A stretch of 64,000 nt of DNA from JADJXM01 sp937967285 (GCA_050249535.1 JBFWQI010000004.1:158555-222554), one strand, 5' to 3'; positions 22,467 through 39,442 are shown, counted from the first letter of the stretch. Translations and numbers: made by a program. Notes: generated from the sequence alone by a model not told the origin.

Positions 22467-23633
22467 CTATCCCTCGCGCTGCTGTTGATAGGTCACACGG
22501 CCCCTGACGAAGGTAGCGATGATTTCGATCCGGTCGCCGTTCCATTTGAACAGGATCAGGTCGGCGCTTTTACCGGTTTCGATCGAGCCCGTCGATTTCG
22601 AGATCCCCAGCAGTTCCGCTGGATTTCCCGATGCCATGCGCAGTGCATCTGAGAGCGAGGCATCGGAGAAGCGGACCGTATTGGCGACGGCATCGTGCAT
22701 TTCAAGGACCGAACCGGCGAGATACGGAGTTCCGGGCAGGCAGACCTTGCGTTCCGGCGTGACCTCGACATCGACATCGCCGAGCTTGTAGCTGCCTGAG
22801 GGGAGCCCGGCTGCGGCAATGGCGTCTGAGACGAGGATGCTCCGCTCGACTGTTTTGGCGCGGAGAAAGCATTTGACGACCGAGGGAGGCAGATGATGGC
22901 CGTCCACGATGAAGCTGGCGTTCAGCTGATCGGCCGCCAGTTGTTCCCAGATGTAATTCGGATGCCGGTCGATTCTGGCGTGCGATCCGTTGCCGAGATG
23001 GGTGGACATGCGTGCTCCGGCGCGGACGGCGGCTTCGATTCTCTCCGGCGATGCGCCGGTGTGTCCGATCGCCACGATGACTCCGGAATCCGCCGCGCGC
23101 CTGATGAACTCATCTGCTTCCGGCCATTCAGGCGAGAGCGTGACGATGTGGATGGTCCCGCCTGCCAGCTTCTGCCAGGACTGGAACTCCTCCCAGTCCG
23201 GCGGCCGGACGTGCTCGCGGGGATGCGCGCCGCGCGGGCCGTCCTCGGGCGAAATGTACGGCCCTTCGATGTGCAGGCCGGCGATCGCCTGCCTGACTTC
23301 ATCGAAAAGTTCACGCGCCTCGATCAGATTGGCGATGCACTTCGAGATATGTTCGTTCGATCCGGTGATGATCGTCGGACAGAACGATGTCACTCCGGTG
23401 CTCCACAGCCGGCGCGTTGCCTCTCGGATCCCGGACGGTTCCGTCTCCGGGTTGTTGAAATCGACACCCGAATATCCGTTGATCTGCAGGTCGATGAAGC
23501 CGGCGGCGATGTGCAGCGATTGATCGCCGTGATCCGGCGCGGCTGTTGCCGGGCCGATCCCTGTGATCGTTCCGTTCGTCACCTCGATGTCGACGGGTGA
23601 CGCTGATCCGTCGATTATTCCTCTGATGATCAT
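22467..23633 (-). CDS. nagA: N-acetylglucosamine-6-phosphate deacetylase
   Basis: NagA removes acetate from GlcNAc-6-phosphate to give glucosamine-6-phosphate, feeding amino sugars into glycolysis or peptidoglycan synthesis. The amidohydrolase features are in order: GFIDLQINGYSGVDFN, the metal Glu in GLHIEGPYISPEDGPRGAH, IGHTGASPERIEAAVRAGA, STHLGNGSHARIDRH, VDGHHLPP and the catalytic Asp in ILVSDAIAAAGLPSGSY. The length of 388 residues is normal. Just upstream on the same strand are a small membrane protein and a sodium:solute symporter, suggesting uptake and breakdown of a (amino)sugar. Confidence 0.9.
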   Translation of the reverse strand: MIIRGIIDGSASPVDIEVTNGTITGIGPATAAPDHGDQSLHIAAGFIDLQINGYSGVDFNNPETEPSGIREATRRLWSTGVTSFCPTIITGSNEHISKCIANLIEARELFDEVRQAIAGLHIEGPYISPEDGPRGAHPREHVRPPDWEEFQSWQKLAGGTIHIVTLSPEWPEADEFIRRAADSGVIVAIGHTGASPERIEAAVRAGARMSTHLGNGSHARIDRHPNYIWEQLAADQLNASFIVDGHHLPPSVVKCFLRAKTVERSILVSDAIAAAGLPSGSYKLGDVDVEVTPERKVCLPGTPYLAGSVLEMHDAVANTVRFSDASLSDALRMASGNPAELLGISKSTGSIETGKSADLILFKWNGDRIEIIATFVRGRVTYQQQREG

Positions 23634-23652
23634 GACTTGGTCTGATGCCGTC

Positions 23653-23892
23653 TCAGCCGCCGATGTTGGCGACCCAGTAACCCAGGGCCAGCAGCAGGAC
23701 GACCCAGATCCAGGCCAGCACGAAACCGATGATGTCGATCCGGTACCGCGGGTAATTGAGCCTCGACGGCAGTCGCAGCAGATCGACGATCAGCAGCGAG
23801 TGGCCTTCCTCCTCGAGTTTCGATTTCGGTATCGGAGGATGCAGGTCGCTGATCGTCTGAGTTGCAAGTCCTCTGTCTTTCTCTTCGACCAT
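23653..23892 (-). CDS. Small single-span membrane protein next to symporter
   Basis: A 79-residue protein with one C-terminal hydrophobic helix (IDIIGFVLAWIWVVLLLALG) and a polar N-terminus of about 50 residues. It begins 11 bases after the symporter stop and ends 19 bases before nagA, so it is almost certainly in their operon. Small partner proteins of this kind accompany some SSS-family transporters; that role is inferred from position only. Confidence 0.65.
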   Translation of the reverse strand: MVEEKDRGLATQTISDLHPPIPKSKLEEEGHSLLIVDLLRLPSRLNYPRYRIDIIGFVLAWIWVVLLLALGYWVANIGG

Positions 23893-23903
23893 AATCTCCT
23901 CCG

Positions 23904-25385
<1,482 letters not shown>

Positions 25386-25599
25386 TGAGCTGCTCTCCGC
25401 CGACGGTCGGGTGCGACCCTTCCCGCCGGTTCATTGTTGCGAGTTTCAGATGGTTGTAACAGGCAATACGATTCGTCTGCCGGATTCAGTCGGAATTTCC
25501 CATTCAATGTAACACTTATGCCGAATGGATTCCAGTTTACGAAACCGGCAGCTGTCCTTCACATCTCCGGCCCATTCGCGACGGGGCGAAACATGAGAT

Positions 25600-27183
25600 A
25601 TGATTAGAGCCGGTGCCGAACTGATCGCGTTACAGATGCTTATTAATATGAATCGATCCGGATTGATCAGACATGCTGTGATTATCCTGATGGCCGTCCT
25701 GATGGTCATCCTGCCGGCCGAATTGCCGGCCGGCCGATCACTGGCACAGCAGGTCGATTCATCATCGAGGCTGAGCGAGCTGCGCAGGCTGCGCGACGAG
25801 ATGCGGCTGAACAACTCGCTGCGCGATGCCGACGTCGTGCTCATGATAAGCGAGCGGGCGTTCATCGATATGCTCAAGCAGTTCGTCGGCACCGAAATCC
25901 AGCTCTCGAACGGCAGCACGGTCAAAATCACCTCTTTCGACGGCGAGCTTCAGACCGGAGCGGCCTTCGTCAAAGTCGGACTCCAGTCGAAATCGAAGGT
26001 GACGGTCAACATCCAGCTCGCCGGGCGCATCCGCACCGGCGAGCGCGGCGAGCAGTTTTTCCGCTTCCCGTATCAGGTGACCAATGTCTCGCTGATGAAC
26101 GGGAAGTTGTCGGGGCTCTTCCTGAAATCGCTCTTCGGCGAATGGCTCTCGCCCGGGAAATGGAACGAGGAGCTGCCGACCTTCGAGCTGCCGCTTGAAT
26201 ACGCCGACTTCATCCACATGCCAGCCGGCAGGATGGAGGTCAACGGTTCGGTGCCGCTCGAACTGACAACGCCGGAGTATCGTCCTTCGTTCAGATTCGC
26301 GCTGAGCGGTTTTATGGTCTTCAACCGGCGCGCCGTGCTCGGCCTGAAGCTGCTGGATCCCGATGCCCGCCCCGGTCAGCCGAGGGTCATCCCGACTTCA
26401 TTCACCGGGACAGACTCGGCCGAACCGGCGATCATCGAGCAGGAGATAGAATCGATGGCCGCCGGGATGGTCAATTCCGGGGATCTGCACGTCCGGCTCA
26501 GCCGGCGTCTGGTCAACCGCATGCTCGAACAGGTGGTTACGGCGAAGGATGTCGATTTCGACATTCGACTCAAACCAGGGCGTCTCAGGAGCGACGAGAT
26601 CAACGCCCTGGTCAAAGTTACGAATTACACCGATGTCGAGGGCGGCGAGGGGCGGGCCGACATCAGGCAACTGCAGCTCGAAAAGATCGACAACGGCGGA
26701 CTCAAATTCAGGCTGACAGGACAGGGCGAGATTGATGCGCGGTTGCGCGGCAGGGAGTTCGGCGTCCCGTACAGTCTCTCGCCCCGCACGGCGTTCAGTC
26801 TGAAGGACGCGATAGTTCCGATGCAGTTCGTCAGCGAGGGTGATCGCCTGATCCTGCAGGCAGTGCCGGGATCGAAGCTCCCGGTCGATCTGAGATTCAG
26901 TCTGATCGTGGCCGGCAAGGACATCGGCATCAACCGCAACCTCGAGATTCAGGCCGACCAGTGGCTCAAGCGGATCGAGCTTCCGTCTTTCTTCGGACGT
27001 GAAATCGATATTCCCCGTAAAATAATGGTCGACGCCGGCGGGAACCTGCATATGCTCGAAAGTTCGCGCATCAATTACAAACTCTCTCGCGTCAGGCTTG
27101 CGGCCGGTGACGGCGCGATCGAATTCATTACGGATGTATCGGTCGCCGGACCCGAAACCGGGGCGGAAGAAAAGAAGCCCTGA
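25600..27183 (+). CDS. Large secreted protein, unknown function
   Basis: I do not recognise this 527-residue protein. An N-terminal hydrophobic stretch (AVIILMAVLMVILPAELPAG) ending in a plausible SLAQQ cleavage site indicates export. The rest is rich in beta-type alternation with few cysteines, for example FRFPYQVTNVSLMNGKLSGL and a later related block FRLTGQGEIDARLRGREFGV, hinting at two similar halves of the lipid-binding tubular kind; that is weak inference. The ATG at 25600 is taken as start, but one at 25648 would place the signal nearer the N-terminus. It lies 20 bases ahead of two ABC permease genes. Confidence 0.6.
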   Translation: MIRAGAELIALQMLINMNRSGLIRHAVIILMAVLMVILPAELPAGRSLAQQVDSSSRLSELRRLRDEMRLNNSLRDADVVLMISERAFIDMLKQFVGTEIQLSNGSTVKITSFDGELQTGAAFVKVGLQSKSKVTVNIQLAGRIRTGERGEQFFRFPYQVTNVSLMNGKLSGLFLKSLFGEWLSPGKWNEELPTFELPLEYADFIHMPAGRMEVNGSVPLELTTPEYRPSFRFALSGFMVFNRRAVLGLKLLDPDARPGQPRVIPTSFTGTDSAEPAIIEQEIESMAAGMVNSGDLHVRLSRRLVNRMLEQVVTAKDVDFDIRLKPGRLRSDEINALVKVTNYTDVEGGEGRADIRQLQLEKIDNGGLKFRLTGQGEIDARLRGREFGVPYSLSPRTAFSLKDAIVPMQFVSEGDRLILQAVPGSKLPVDLRFSLIVAGKDIGINRNLEIQADQWLKRIELPSFFGREIDIPRKIMVDAGGNLHMLESSRINYKLSRVRLAAGDGAIEFITDVSVAGPETGAEEKKP

Positions 27184-27203
27184 TCCAGACACACACACTA
27201 GAG

Positions 27204-28439
<1,236 letters not shown>

Positions 28440-28500
28440 CAGTAAGGCCGGTACAGCTCCGGATACAATACCGGCAGCGATAGCGACCGGGTTAAACCGG
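28440..28500. repeat. GCGATAGCGACCGGGT intergenic repeat
   Basis: GGTACAGCTCCGGATACAAT followed by ACCGGCAGCGATAGCGACCG between the two permease genes matches the repeated unit found at 45421-45530 (GGTACAG, about ten bases, then AGCGATAGCGACCGGGT). It is a short dispersed intergenic repeat. Confidence 0.55.
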
Positions 28501-28530
28501 GTTAAAGACGACATAACAGATCACCAGACT

Positions 28531-29790
<1,260 letters not shown>

Positions 29791-29803
29791 CACGGAGACG
29801 GAT

Positions 29804-30328
29804 ATGTTCAACGATGCTTCAACAATGAATAATCACGCAGTGGTATGGTCCACGCTGACCGGGTTTCGGGCCGAAGCGGGCCCTCTGCCGACGATCAGCA
29901 GGCTGCACGGCCGGGATGTCGGGCAGGTATTTCTCGGGTTCATCCTCGGAGTGGCGGTCATCATGGGCCTGCTCTGGTATCGCGGCGGCGGGACGAGCGG
30001 CCCCGGCTTCACCTCGATCACAAGCCTCTTCGGCTACAAGGCCGGCACGAAGAACAACGCTGAGACCAGGGATCCGATCCTCGACGTAACCCCTTCCGGG
30101 CCGTCGGTTCAGGTGACTCCGTACCTGCCGTCCCAGTTGAGGGTCAAGGTCGACAACCTGACTCTGCGCAGTTGCGCCGGCTTCGATTGCAGCGTCATCG
30201 CGACTCTTCCCCGCGGGCAGACCGTGAGGGTCCTCAACAATCAGACCACATTCGCTCAGGATCTGGAGTGGGTGAGAGTCAGCGTCGGTTCGCGTGAGGG
30301 ATGGGTCAGCCGGTACTTCCTCGAATAA
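29804..30328 (+). CDS. Membrane-anchored bacterial SH3-domain protein
   Basis: The 174-residue protein has one transmembrane helix (VFLGFILGVAVIMGLLWY, residues ~43-60), a Ser/Thr/Pro-rich linker and a C-terminal SH3_3 domain: LRVKVDNLTLRSCAGFDCSV, LPRGQTVRVLN and WVRVSVGSREGWVSRYFLE. Such domains often bind cell-wall material. The ATG at 29804 (CGGAGACGG upstream) avoids the overlap with the permease gene that the longer frame from 29666 would need. It follows the permeases by 13 bases and is probably co-transcribed. Confidence 0.75.
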   Translation: MFNDASTMNNHAVVWSTLTGFRAEAGPLPTISRLHGRDVGQVFLGFILGVAVIMGLLWYRGGGTSGPGFTSITSLFGYKAGTKNNAETRDPILDVTPSGPSVQVTPYLPSQLRVKVDNLTLRSCAGFDCSVIATLPRGQTVRVLNNQTTFAQDLEWVRVSVGSREGWVSRYFLE

Positions 30329-30356
30329 TGCGGAGTGCGGCGCCGCACTCCGCATT
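30327..30356. terminator. Perfect 30-bp palindrome, bidirectional terminator
   Basis: AATGCGGAGTGCGGC is followed directly by its reverse complement GCCGCACTCCGCATT. It spans the gap between the SH3 gene and the convergent hydrolase gene and takes in parts of both stop codon regions. There is no clear U-run, so it may be a repeat serving as a terminator. Confidence 0.55.
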
Positions 30357-31297
30357 CATGCCCTGGTCAGCGCGCGCAGGCATTCCAGCCATTCGATGAA
30401 ATTACGAATTACCTCGTTCCTGTTGAGTTCGTGCAGGGATTCGTGCCGGGCATTCGGATAGATTCTGTAGCTGATGTTCTTCAGTCCCGATTGACGCCAG
30501 GATTCATAGAGGCTGACGCATCCGCGCCCGTTGTTGTTGACCGGGTCGTCGCTGCCGGTGAAGAGATAGACCGGCAGTTCGCGCGGGATATCGCGATGAT
30601 TTTCCGGGCGGGCGATCTCGACCGTCGCGTCGAGCAGATCGACCCACAGTTGATTGGTCGCCGTGAAACCGCAGTTCGGATCCGCGATGTACCTGTCCAC
30701 CTCGCTCTCATCCCTTGAAAGCCAGTCGAACGAAGTCCGGTTGGGTTTGAAGCTCTCGTTGAAAGAATCGAACGAAAGACGATTGATCAGGTCGCTCCGT
30801 CCGCGCGCACCCGATCGCAGCCTTTCGAAACGCGCGATCAGTCTGCCGAGATGAACCAGAGGTCCGGCCTCGCCGGTGCAGGCGGAGAGCGCCGCGGCGT
30901 TCAGCATACCGCCATGGCGGTATAGCATCTGCTGAACCATGGTCGATCCCATGCTGTGACCGAACAGAATGAACGGCAGGCCCGGATGGTCGGCCTTTTC
31001 GGCCCGGCAGATCGCAGCCAGATCGCTGATCGCCAATTCCCACCCGTCTTTATCCGAGAAGAAACCCAGATCGTTCTGCGACTGAGCCGTCCGACCGTGG
31101 CCGCGGTGGTCGTTGGCGCAGACGATGTAGCCTTCGTCGGTCAGGGCTTCGGCGAACTCCTCATAACGTCCGCCATGCTCGGCCAGCCCGTGCGCGATGT
31201 GGACGATACCCTTGCCGATTCCCACGTCGGGCCGCCAGCGGTATACGAAAAGTCGAGTTCCGTCCTGCGCGGTGAAATTGTAGTGGTCGTTGCGCAT
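30356..31297 (-). CDS. Alpha/beta hydrolase (S33 serine aminopeptidase/monoglyceride lipase-like)
   Basis: The 313-residue alpha/beta hydrolase carries the family box VHIAHGLAEHGGRYEEFAEA, the second box CANDHRGHGRT and the nucleophile elbow LFGHSMGSTM (Ser at about residue 115). The acid lies in LFTGSDDPVNN and the final His in PNARHESLHE. No signal peptide is evident, so it is probably cytoplasmic and active on monoacylglycerols or related esters. It is encoded alone, converging on the SH3 gene. Confidence 0.88.
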   Translation of the reverse strand: MRNDHYNFTAQDGTRLFVYRWRPDVGIGKGIVHIAHGLAEHGGRYEEFAEALTDEGYIVCANDHRGHGRTAQSQNDLGFFSDKDGWELAISDLAAICRAEKADHPGLPFILFGHSMGSTMVQQMLYRHGGMLNAAALSACTGEAGPLVHLGRLIARFERLRSGARGRSDLINRLSFDSFNESFKPNRTSFDWLSRDESEVDRYIADPNCGFTATNQLWVDLLDATVEIARPENHRDIPRELPVYLFTGSDDPVNNNGRGCVSLYESWRQSGLKNISYRIYPNARHESLHELNRNEVIRNFIEWLECLRALTRA

Positions 31298-31330
31298 CTA
31301 ATTACAGTGAAGCCTGAGTCTTCATATTTT

Positions 31331-31461
31331 TTAAACGCAGAGGCGCAGAGAGGGCAGAGATATTTTGGGAAAGGGAATGTCCGTTACACGCCCATTGCGT
31401 GAGACTCCGGATATAAATATCCAAAATATGGATCTCTGCTCCCTCTGCGCCTCTGCGTTAA
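31331..31461. repeat. Long inverted repeat with ACGCAGAGGCGCAGAG arms
   Basis: TTAAACGCAGAGGCGCAGAG starts at 31331 and extends through GGCAGAGATATTTTGG. The reverse complement, CCAAAATATGGATCTCTGCT then CCCTCTGCGCCTCTGCGTTA, ends near 31461. Together they form a hairpin of about 38-40 bp arms and a 50-base loop in the gap between the hydrolase and lysoplasmalogenase genes. It contains no gene. Confidence 0.75.
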
Positions 31462-31490
31462 GAAAATCAGAAATGTTAGTTTCAGAGCGC

Positions 31491-32230
<740 letters not shown>

Positions 32231-32234
<4 letters not shown>

Positions 32235-33211
32235 TCAGTCCCCTTGTTGAACAGAACAACTTTACCCGTAGTCTTTCGTCCTTCGAGCATGCGATGCGAT
32301 TCGGCGGCATCAGCCAGCGGGAAGGTCTTGTCGATTCTCAGTTTAACCTCGCCGCTTCTGATCCAGTCGAAAAGCTCGCCCGAGCGCCAGAGCAGCTCCT
32401 CGCGAGTCGCGGCGTAATGCGCCAGGCTCGGGCGCGTCAGGAAGAGCGATCCCTTCTGAGCCAGTATGCCCGGATCGAAGGGCGGAACCGGCCCGCTCGA
32501 CTGTCCGAACAGCGCCATCATCCCGCGCGGCCGCAGACAGTTCAGGCTCTTGATGAAGGTGTCCTTGCCGACCGAATCGTAGACGACATCGACGCCCTTG
32601 TCTCCGGTGAGGCTTCGCGTCTCTTTCTCGAAGTCAGATTCGGTGTAGACGATCACATCGCCCACGCCCGTCTCCTGCACAAGCCGCGCCTTCTCCGGAG
32701 TCGATACGGTTCCGATCACGCGGGCGCCGATCCGCTTCGCCATCTGGATCAGCAGCAGCCCGACTCCGCCCGCCGCCGCATGCACCAGCGCCGTCTCGCC
32801 CGCCTTGAGCGGATGGACGGACGTCACAAGGTAATGCGCCGTCATCCCCTGCAGCATGGCCGCAGCGGCTGACTTCGAATCAAGCCCCTCCGGCACCGGC
32901 ACCAGCTTCCAGGCCGGGACGGCGGCGAATTCGGCATATGCCCCCGGCTGCATCGCATACGCCACGCGATCGCCGACCGACAGCCCTCGCACCCCCTCGC
33001 CGAGGCTCTCGACAACGCCTGCGGCCTCCATGCCCGGAATGAACGGTATCGGCAGAGGATAGAGCCCGGTCCGGTGGTAGACGTCGATGTAGTTCAATCC
33101 GATCGCCTCGATCCGAACCAGCGCTTCTCCGGCCCCCGGCTCGGGGACGGCATAATCACGATAGATGAGGGACTCCGGCCCTCCGCATTTCTCGACAACA
33201 ATGGCTTTCAT
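32231..33211 (-). CDS. NADPH:quinone reductase-like oxidoreductase
   Basis: Zinc-free medium-chain reductase of the quinone oxidoreductase group. Features: the N-terminal GroES-like fold with EAIGLNYIDVYHRTGLYPLP, the cofactor motif LVHAAAGGVGLLLIQMAK, then GARVIGTVSTPEKARLVQE and GVDVVYDSVGKDTFIKSL. The length of 326 residues is normal. It is expected to transfer electrons from NADPH to quinones or enones in the cytoplasm. It overlaps the lysoplasmalogenase gene by four bases. Confidence 0.9.
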
Positions 33212-33223
33212 AGGATTTATGCG

Positions 33224-33290
33224 CGCGGCGTCTGAGGCGCCGCATTAAAAGCAGTCCGATATTGAAAGCGGCGCCCTCGGGCGCCGCACT
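33224..33290. repeat. Tandem GC-rich hairpins upstream of qor-like gene
   Basis: GCGGCGTCTGAGGCGCCGC (from 33224) and GCGGCGCCCTCGGGCGCCGC (33268-33287) are two successive hairpins. The adjoining CGCCGCACTCC resembles the 30-bp palindrome at 30327. They probably belong to one dispersed GC-rich palindrome family. Confidence 0.5.
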
Positions 33291-33361
33291 CCACGCTTGC
33301 AGGTTGGATTGTACTGATCCCGGCCGGATATGGCCAGCCTTCGGGCAGGAGGTATCTTTTC

Positions 33362-33892
33362 TTATTGACCGGCTTTCCTCAGATAGATTCCGTCGAAGAC
33401 GGTCTTCCACGTCTTCCCTTCGTCGCTCGAGGACTCCCATAACTGGCGGATTTTATTCTCCGGCAATGGGAAAAATGTCAGTTTCTGCAGTATTTTCGCG
33501 CCTTTCGCATCCCTTGTCTCGCCGGCGAACTTCATCGCACCGTCGATGTATTCGCCGTCCAGTTCAAGCACCCCGCCGCGATCGTCAACCCAGGTCTGAT
33601 GCCACTTGCCCGTCTGCCGGTTGAAGAAGTTGAAGCTCTTGCCGCTGCCTCCGCCGGCGCCCGTCCAGTTCTCGAAGATCACGCAGCCGCCGAGTATCGA
33701 CGTCACCTCGTTAGTCCCGGCCGGTTTATCGTTGACCCTCACATTCCAGTCTCCGATCCAGAAATCGAACTGGCGATGCTTCGACCCTGCGGCCTCGCAC
33801 GGCTTCGGATTGTTCTGCGCATTCGTCCCGATCGTTCCGGCCAGGATCGCCGCCATGACCAGAAGCGCTCGAATCAGTTGAGTTTTCGTCAT
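33362..33892 (-). CDS. Secreted DUF1579-like protein
   Basis: The 176-residue product begins with a signal peptide (IRALLVMAAILAGTIGTNAQ). It contains the stretch HRQFDFWIGDWNVRVND typical of small exported beta-barrel proteins annotated as DUF1579-like, then GGCVIFENWTG and WHQTWVDDRGGVLELDG. Function is unknown. The ATG at 33892 follows AAAGGAAGG and is preferred over one 18 bases upstream. It stands alone. Confidence 0.7.
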   Translation of the reverse strand: MTKTQLIRALLVMAAILAGTIGTNAQNNPKPCEAAGSKHRQFDFWIGDWNVRVNDKPAGTNEVTSILGGCVIFENWTGAGGGSGKSFNFFNRQTGKWHQTWVDDRGGVLELDGEYIDGAMKFAGETRDAKGAKILQKLTFFPLPENKIRQLWESSSDEGKTWKTVFDGIYLRKAGQ

Positions 33893-34108
33893 TATCAACC
33901 TTCCTTTCATTAAGATTGGAAAGTTTTATTAAATCCCGATCTCCCACCGATGTCTTTATCGAATTGTAAAATTTCTCACGGCTTCAGTTAATGAACTCGA
34001 TCGAGGCGTGCGAAAACCAGTTTCCCGGCAAATACGGCTTACTGTAAAATCGGTTCCTCGCCGGCGAGGAGACCTTCGCCGGGACGATCAAAACCGGGAG
34101 GATGAATT

Positions 34109-34324
34109 GTGAAGAAATTTCTCGAAAGCAGAATCGGCAAGGAGATCGAGGCCATATGCGAAGGCGCCTCGATCAAGGGCAGGGTGACCCACGTCGAGGA
34201 CGATATCCTGCACCTCGAAAAAGACGATGTCGTCTGCTTCGTCAATATTAATAAGATAGTCGTGATCTGGGACGAGCGGGAGAAGAAGGGGCGGCCGCCG
34301 GGATTTCTGCCGACTGAGGATTAA
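34109..34324 (+). CDS. Small Sm/SH3-barrel-like protein
   Basis: A 71-residue acidic/basic mixed protein that reads like a compact beta barrel: EAICEGASIKGRVTHVEDDI, then LHLEKDDVVCFVNINKIVVI. This pattern resembles Hfq/LSm-like or MM0924-type small proteins, an assignment by eye only. A GTG start at 34109 follows GGGAGGATGAATT, a strong ribosome binding site, which supports a real gene. The RNA or protein partner is unknown. Confidence 0.6.
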   Translation: MKKFLESRIGKEIEAICEGASIKGRVTHVEDDILHLEKDDVVCFVNINKIVVIWDEREKKGRPPGFLPTED

Positions 34325-34327
34325 TGA

Positions 34328-34362
34328 AACGGGCAGGATCGATCGCTTCGTTCCTGCCCGTT
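34328..34362. terminator. Bidirectional terminator hairpin
   Basis: AACGGGCAGGA (34328-34338) pairs with TCCTGCCCGTT (34352-34362). It lies between the Sm-like gene and the convergent NlpC/P60 gene. TTCGTTTC follows on the plus side and TCATTAATC on the minus side. Confidence 0.65.
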
Positions 34363-34371
34363 CGTTTCGGA

Positions 34372-34968
34372 TCAGTACCTCGGCCTGATCTTCCTTTTCG
34401 GCAGCGGCACTTTTCTGAATCCGATCACACGGTCCCCCCAGTAGCCCGAGAAGAATGCCCGTTCGACGCCCTTCGAGCTCGAGACGTGATAGAACGAGAA
34501 TGCGTCGCGGACTATGCCGACGTGCCCAAGGTCCTTGAAAAAGACAAGGGTCCCGAACTCCGACTCATCGCCCTCCTCGATCTCAGGCAGCATCTCCCAG
34601 AGCATCTTCGCCGATCCTCGCTTGAGGTCTATCCCGGCTTCCTGATAGACCCTCCAGACGAATCCCGAACAGTCATAGCCTCTGTCGTCGGTACCCGTCG
34701 ATCGATACGGGATGCCTATCCGCTCGATGATCGCATCATAGAGCAGTGCGTCCATCGTCGCCTTCCGTGATCCGTACGGACGCGGTCCCGGTCGCACGAC
34801 CGATTCCTTGTCCGGTGAGATGTTTCTCTCGATCAACCGGTCGATCGAGATTGAAGACGCCAGTAAACGGTTGATAAGGGGGTATCTGGTCTGAGCGGAG
34901 GCCTCCGTCACAAGCAGGAAAAAGTTGAACCCTGCACAAAGCAGTACTAGCCGATATGCGTTACGCAT
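34372..34968 (-). CDS. Secreted NlpC/P60 peptidoglycan peptidase
   Basis: Predicted cell-wall endopeptidase of 198 residues with a signal peptide (LVLLCAGFNFFLLVTEASAQ). The catalytic Cys is in RGYDCSGFVWRVYQEAG, the His in LGHVGIVRDAF and a third polar residue in FYHVSSSKGV, in the order expected for NlpC/P60. It probably cleaves the gamma-D-Glu-diamino acid bond of stem peptides. It is encoded alone with a 288-base upstream gap. Confidence 0.87.
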   Translation of the reverse strand: MRNAYRLVLLCAGFNFFLLVTEASAQTRYPLINRLLASSISIDRLIERNISPDKESVVRPGPRPYGSRKATMDALLYDAIIERIGIPYRSTGTDDRGYDCSGFVWRVYQEAGIDLKRGSAKMLWEMLPEIEEGDESEFGTLVFFKDLGHVGIVRDAFSFYHVSSSKGVERAFFSGYWGDRVIGFRKVPLPKRKIRPRY

Positions 34969-35256
34969 ATGCGTTATCTCCTTCAGTTGTGGTCTGTAGT
35001 CGAAAGGGGTCGGCTAGATTTGGTGATTAGGGTCAACGACGGGGGTTTAGGCAGGGGGCCTGTTAAAAGGGTGCTTCAGTGGGGCCTGAAGTGTCATTAA
35101 TATAACCCGAAATCCCGGGCTTGTCATTAAAAAAGATTAGAGGGTGTCTTCTCTTCGCGCGATTATGGTTTCTCTGTCAGTGATCGACAGGCAGCGGGCG
35201 TTCGGTAAGTTGTTGTTTCTATTGGGTTTGTCGGCTGGTCCGGGTGCGGCTTGCGA
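34969..35256. other. Intergenic gap without a recognisable gene
   Basis: The 288 bases between the NlpC/P60 start and the ubiE stop show stop codons in all frames and no tRNA fold. Short G-rich runs (GACGGGGGTTTAGGCAGGGGG) are present. The promoter of the NlpC/P60 gene should lie here, but I cannot place it. Confidence 0.4.
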
Positions 35257-35991
35257 TCAGGGTTTCGTGCCGTAGTTTATGGCCATGATTCCTCCGCCGA
35301 ATTCGCGATATCCGGTCTCAACAAAGCCGGCCTGCTCCATCAGCGATTGAACTTTGCTCTGCCCCGGATACAGCTTCAGGCTTTCAGGGATATAACGATA
35401 AACATCGGGATCTCCGTGGATCAAATATCCGGCCGCAGAGCCGGTAACGACCAGATAATTGAAGTAAAGCCACCGGTATATCTTATTTGGAGGGTGAGCG
35501 AAATCGAGAGACAGAAAGCGTCCGCCCGGTTTAAGGACCCGGAAAATCTGGCTGATTGCCGCTTCGATATCCGGCACATTGCGAAGAGCATAGCCGCACG
35601 TGACATGGTTAAAAGCGGCATCGTCAAACGGCATATTCAATATATCTTCACATAAAAATTCCACATTGGCTGAACCCTTGCTTTTGCGTTTACTTTCGGC
35701 GATCTCGATCATCGACGGAAGGATATCCATGCCGATGACCTTGCCGGCGGGTACGCGCTGACCTAAAGAAAAAGCTATGTCTCCGGTGCCGCATGCCAGG
35801 TCCAGAATCTGTTCATCGCCATTTAAATCAAGCATCCTGACCAGTTCATTCTTCCAGCGCCGGTCCATGTTGAATGAAAACACGACCGTGAAGGAGTCAT
35901 AAACCGGGGCGATTTTTTCAAACATCTTATCGACGTAAAACTGCTTCTTCTGTTTCGAGGTAATGTATTCTTTCAGATTCAATTTCGACAT
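35257..35991 (-). CDS. ubiE: UbiE/MenG quinone methyltransferase
   Basis: SAM-dependent methyltransferase that methylates demethylmenaquinone (or the ubiquinone precursor). The N-terminus has FYVDKMFEKIAPVYDSFTVV, then the SAM motif ILDLACGTGDIAFSLGQ, the UbiE stretch NHVTCGYALRNVPDIEAAIS and RVLKPGGRFLSLDFAHPPN. It ends FGGGIMAINYGTKP. The ATG at 35991 has GGAGGACATTCG upstream and replaces the longer frame from 36048. Menaquinone is the likelier product in this kind of organism. Confidence 0.9.
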   Translation of the reverse strand: MSKLNLKEYITSKQKKQFYVDKMFEKIAPVYDSFTVVFSFNMDRRWKNELVRMLDLNGDEQILDLACGTGDIAFSLGQRVPAGKVIGMDILPSMIEIAESKRKSKGSANVEFLCEDILNMPFDDAAFNHVTCGYALRNVPDIEAAISQIFRVLKPGGRFLSLDFAHPPNKIYRWLYFNYLVVTGSAAGYLIHGDPDVYRYIPESLKLYPGQSKVQSLMEQAGFVETGYREFGGGIMAINYGTKP

Positions 35992-36080
35992 CGAATGTCC
36001 TCCGGTGAAGGCAGTCACGTCCATATCAATCTCAGCCCGTATCTGCACCTCCGCGTTAATAAGACCCGGGTTGCGCGGTA

Positions 36081-39442
<3,362 letters not shown>

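Noticed and set aside
34969..35256. Possible structured RNA in the gap before ubiE
   Set aside because: No cloverleaf or recognisable riboswitch pairing could be found.
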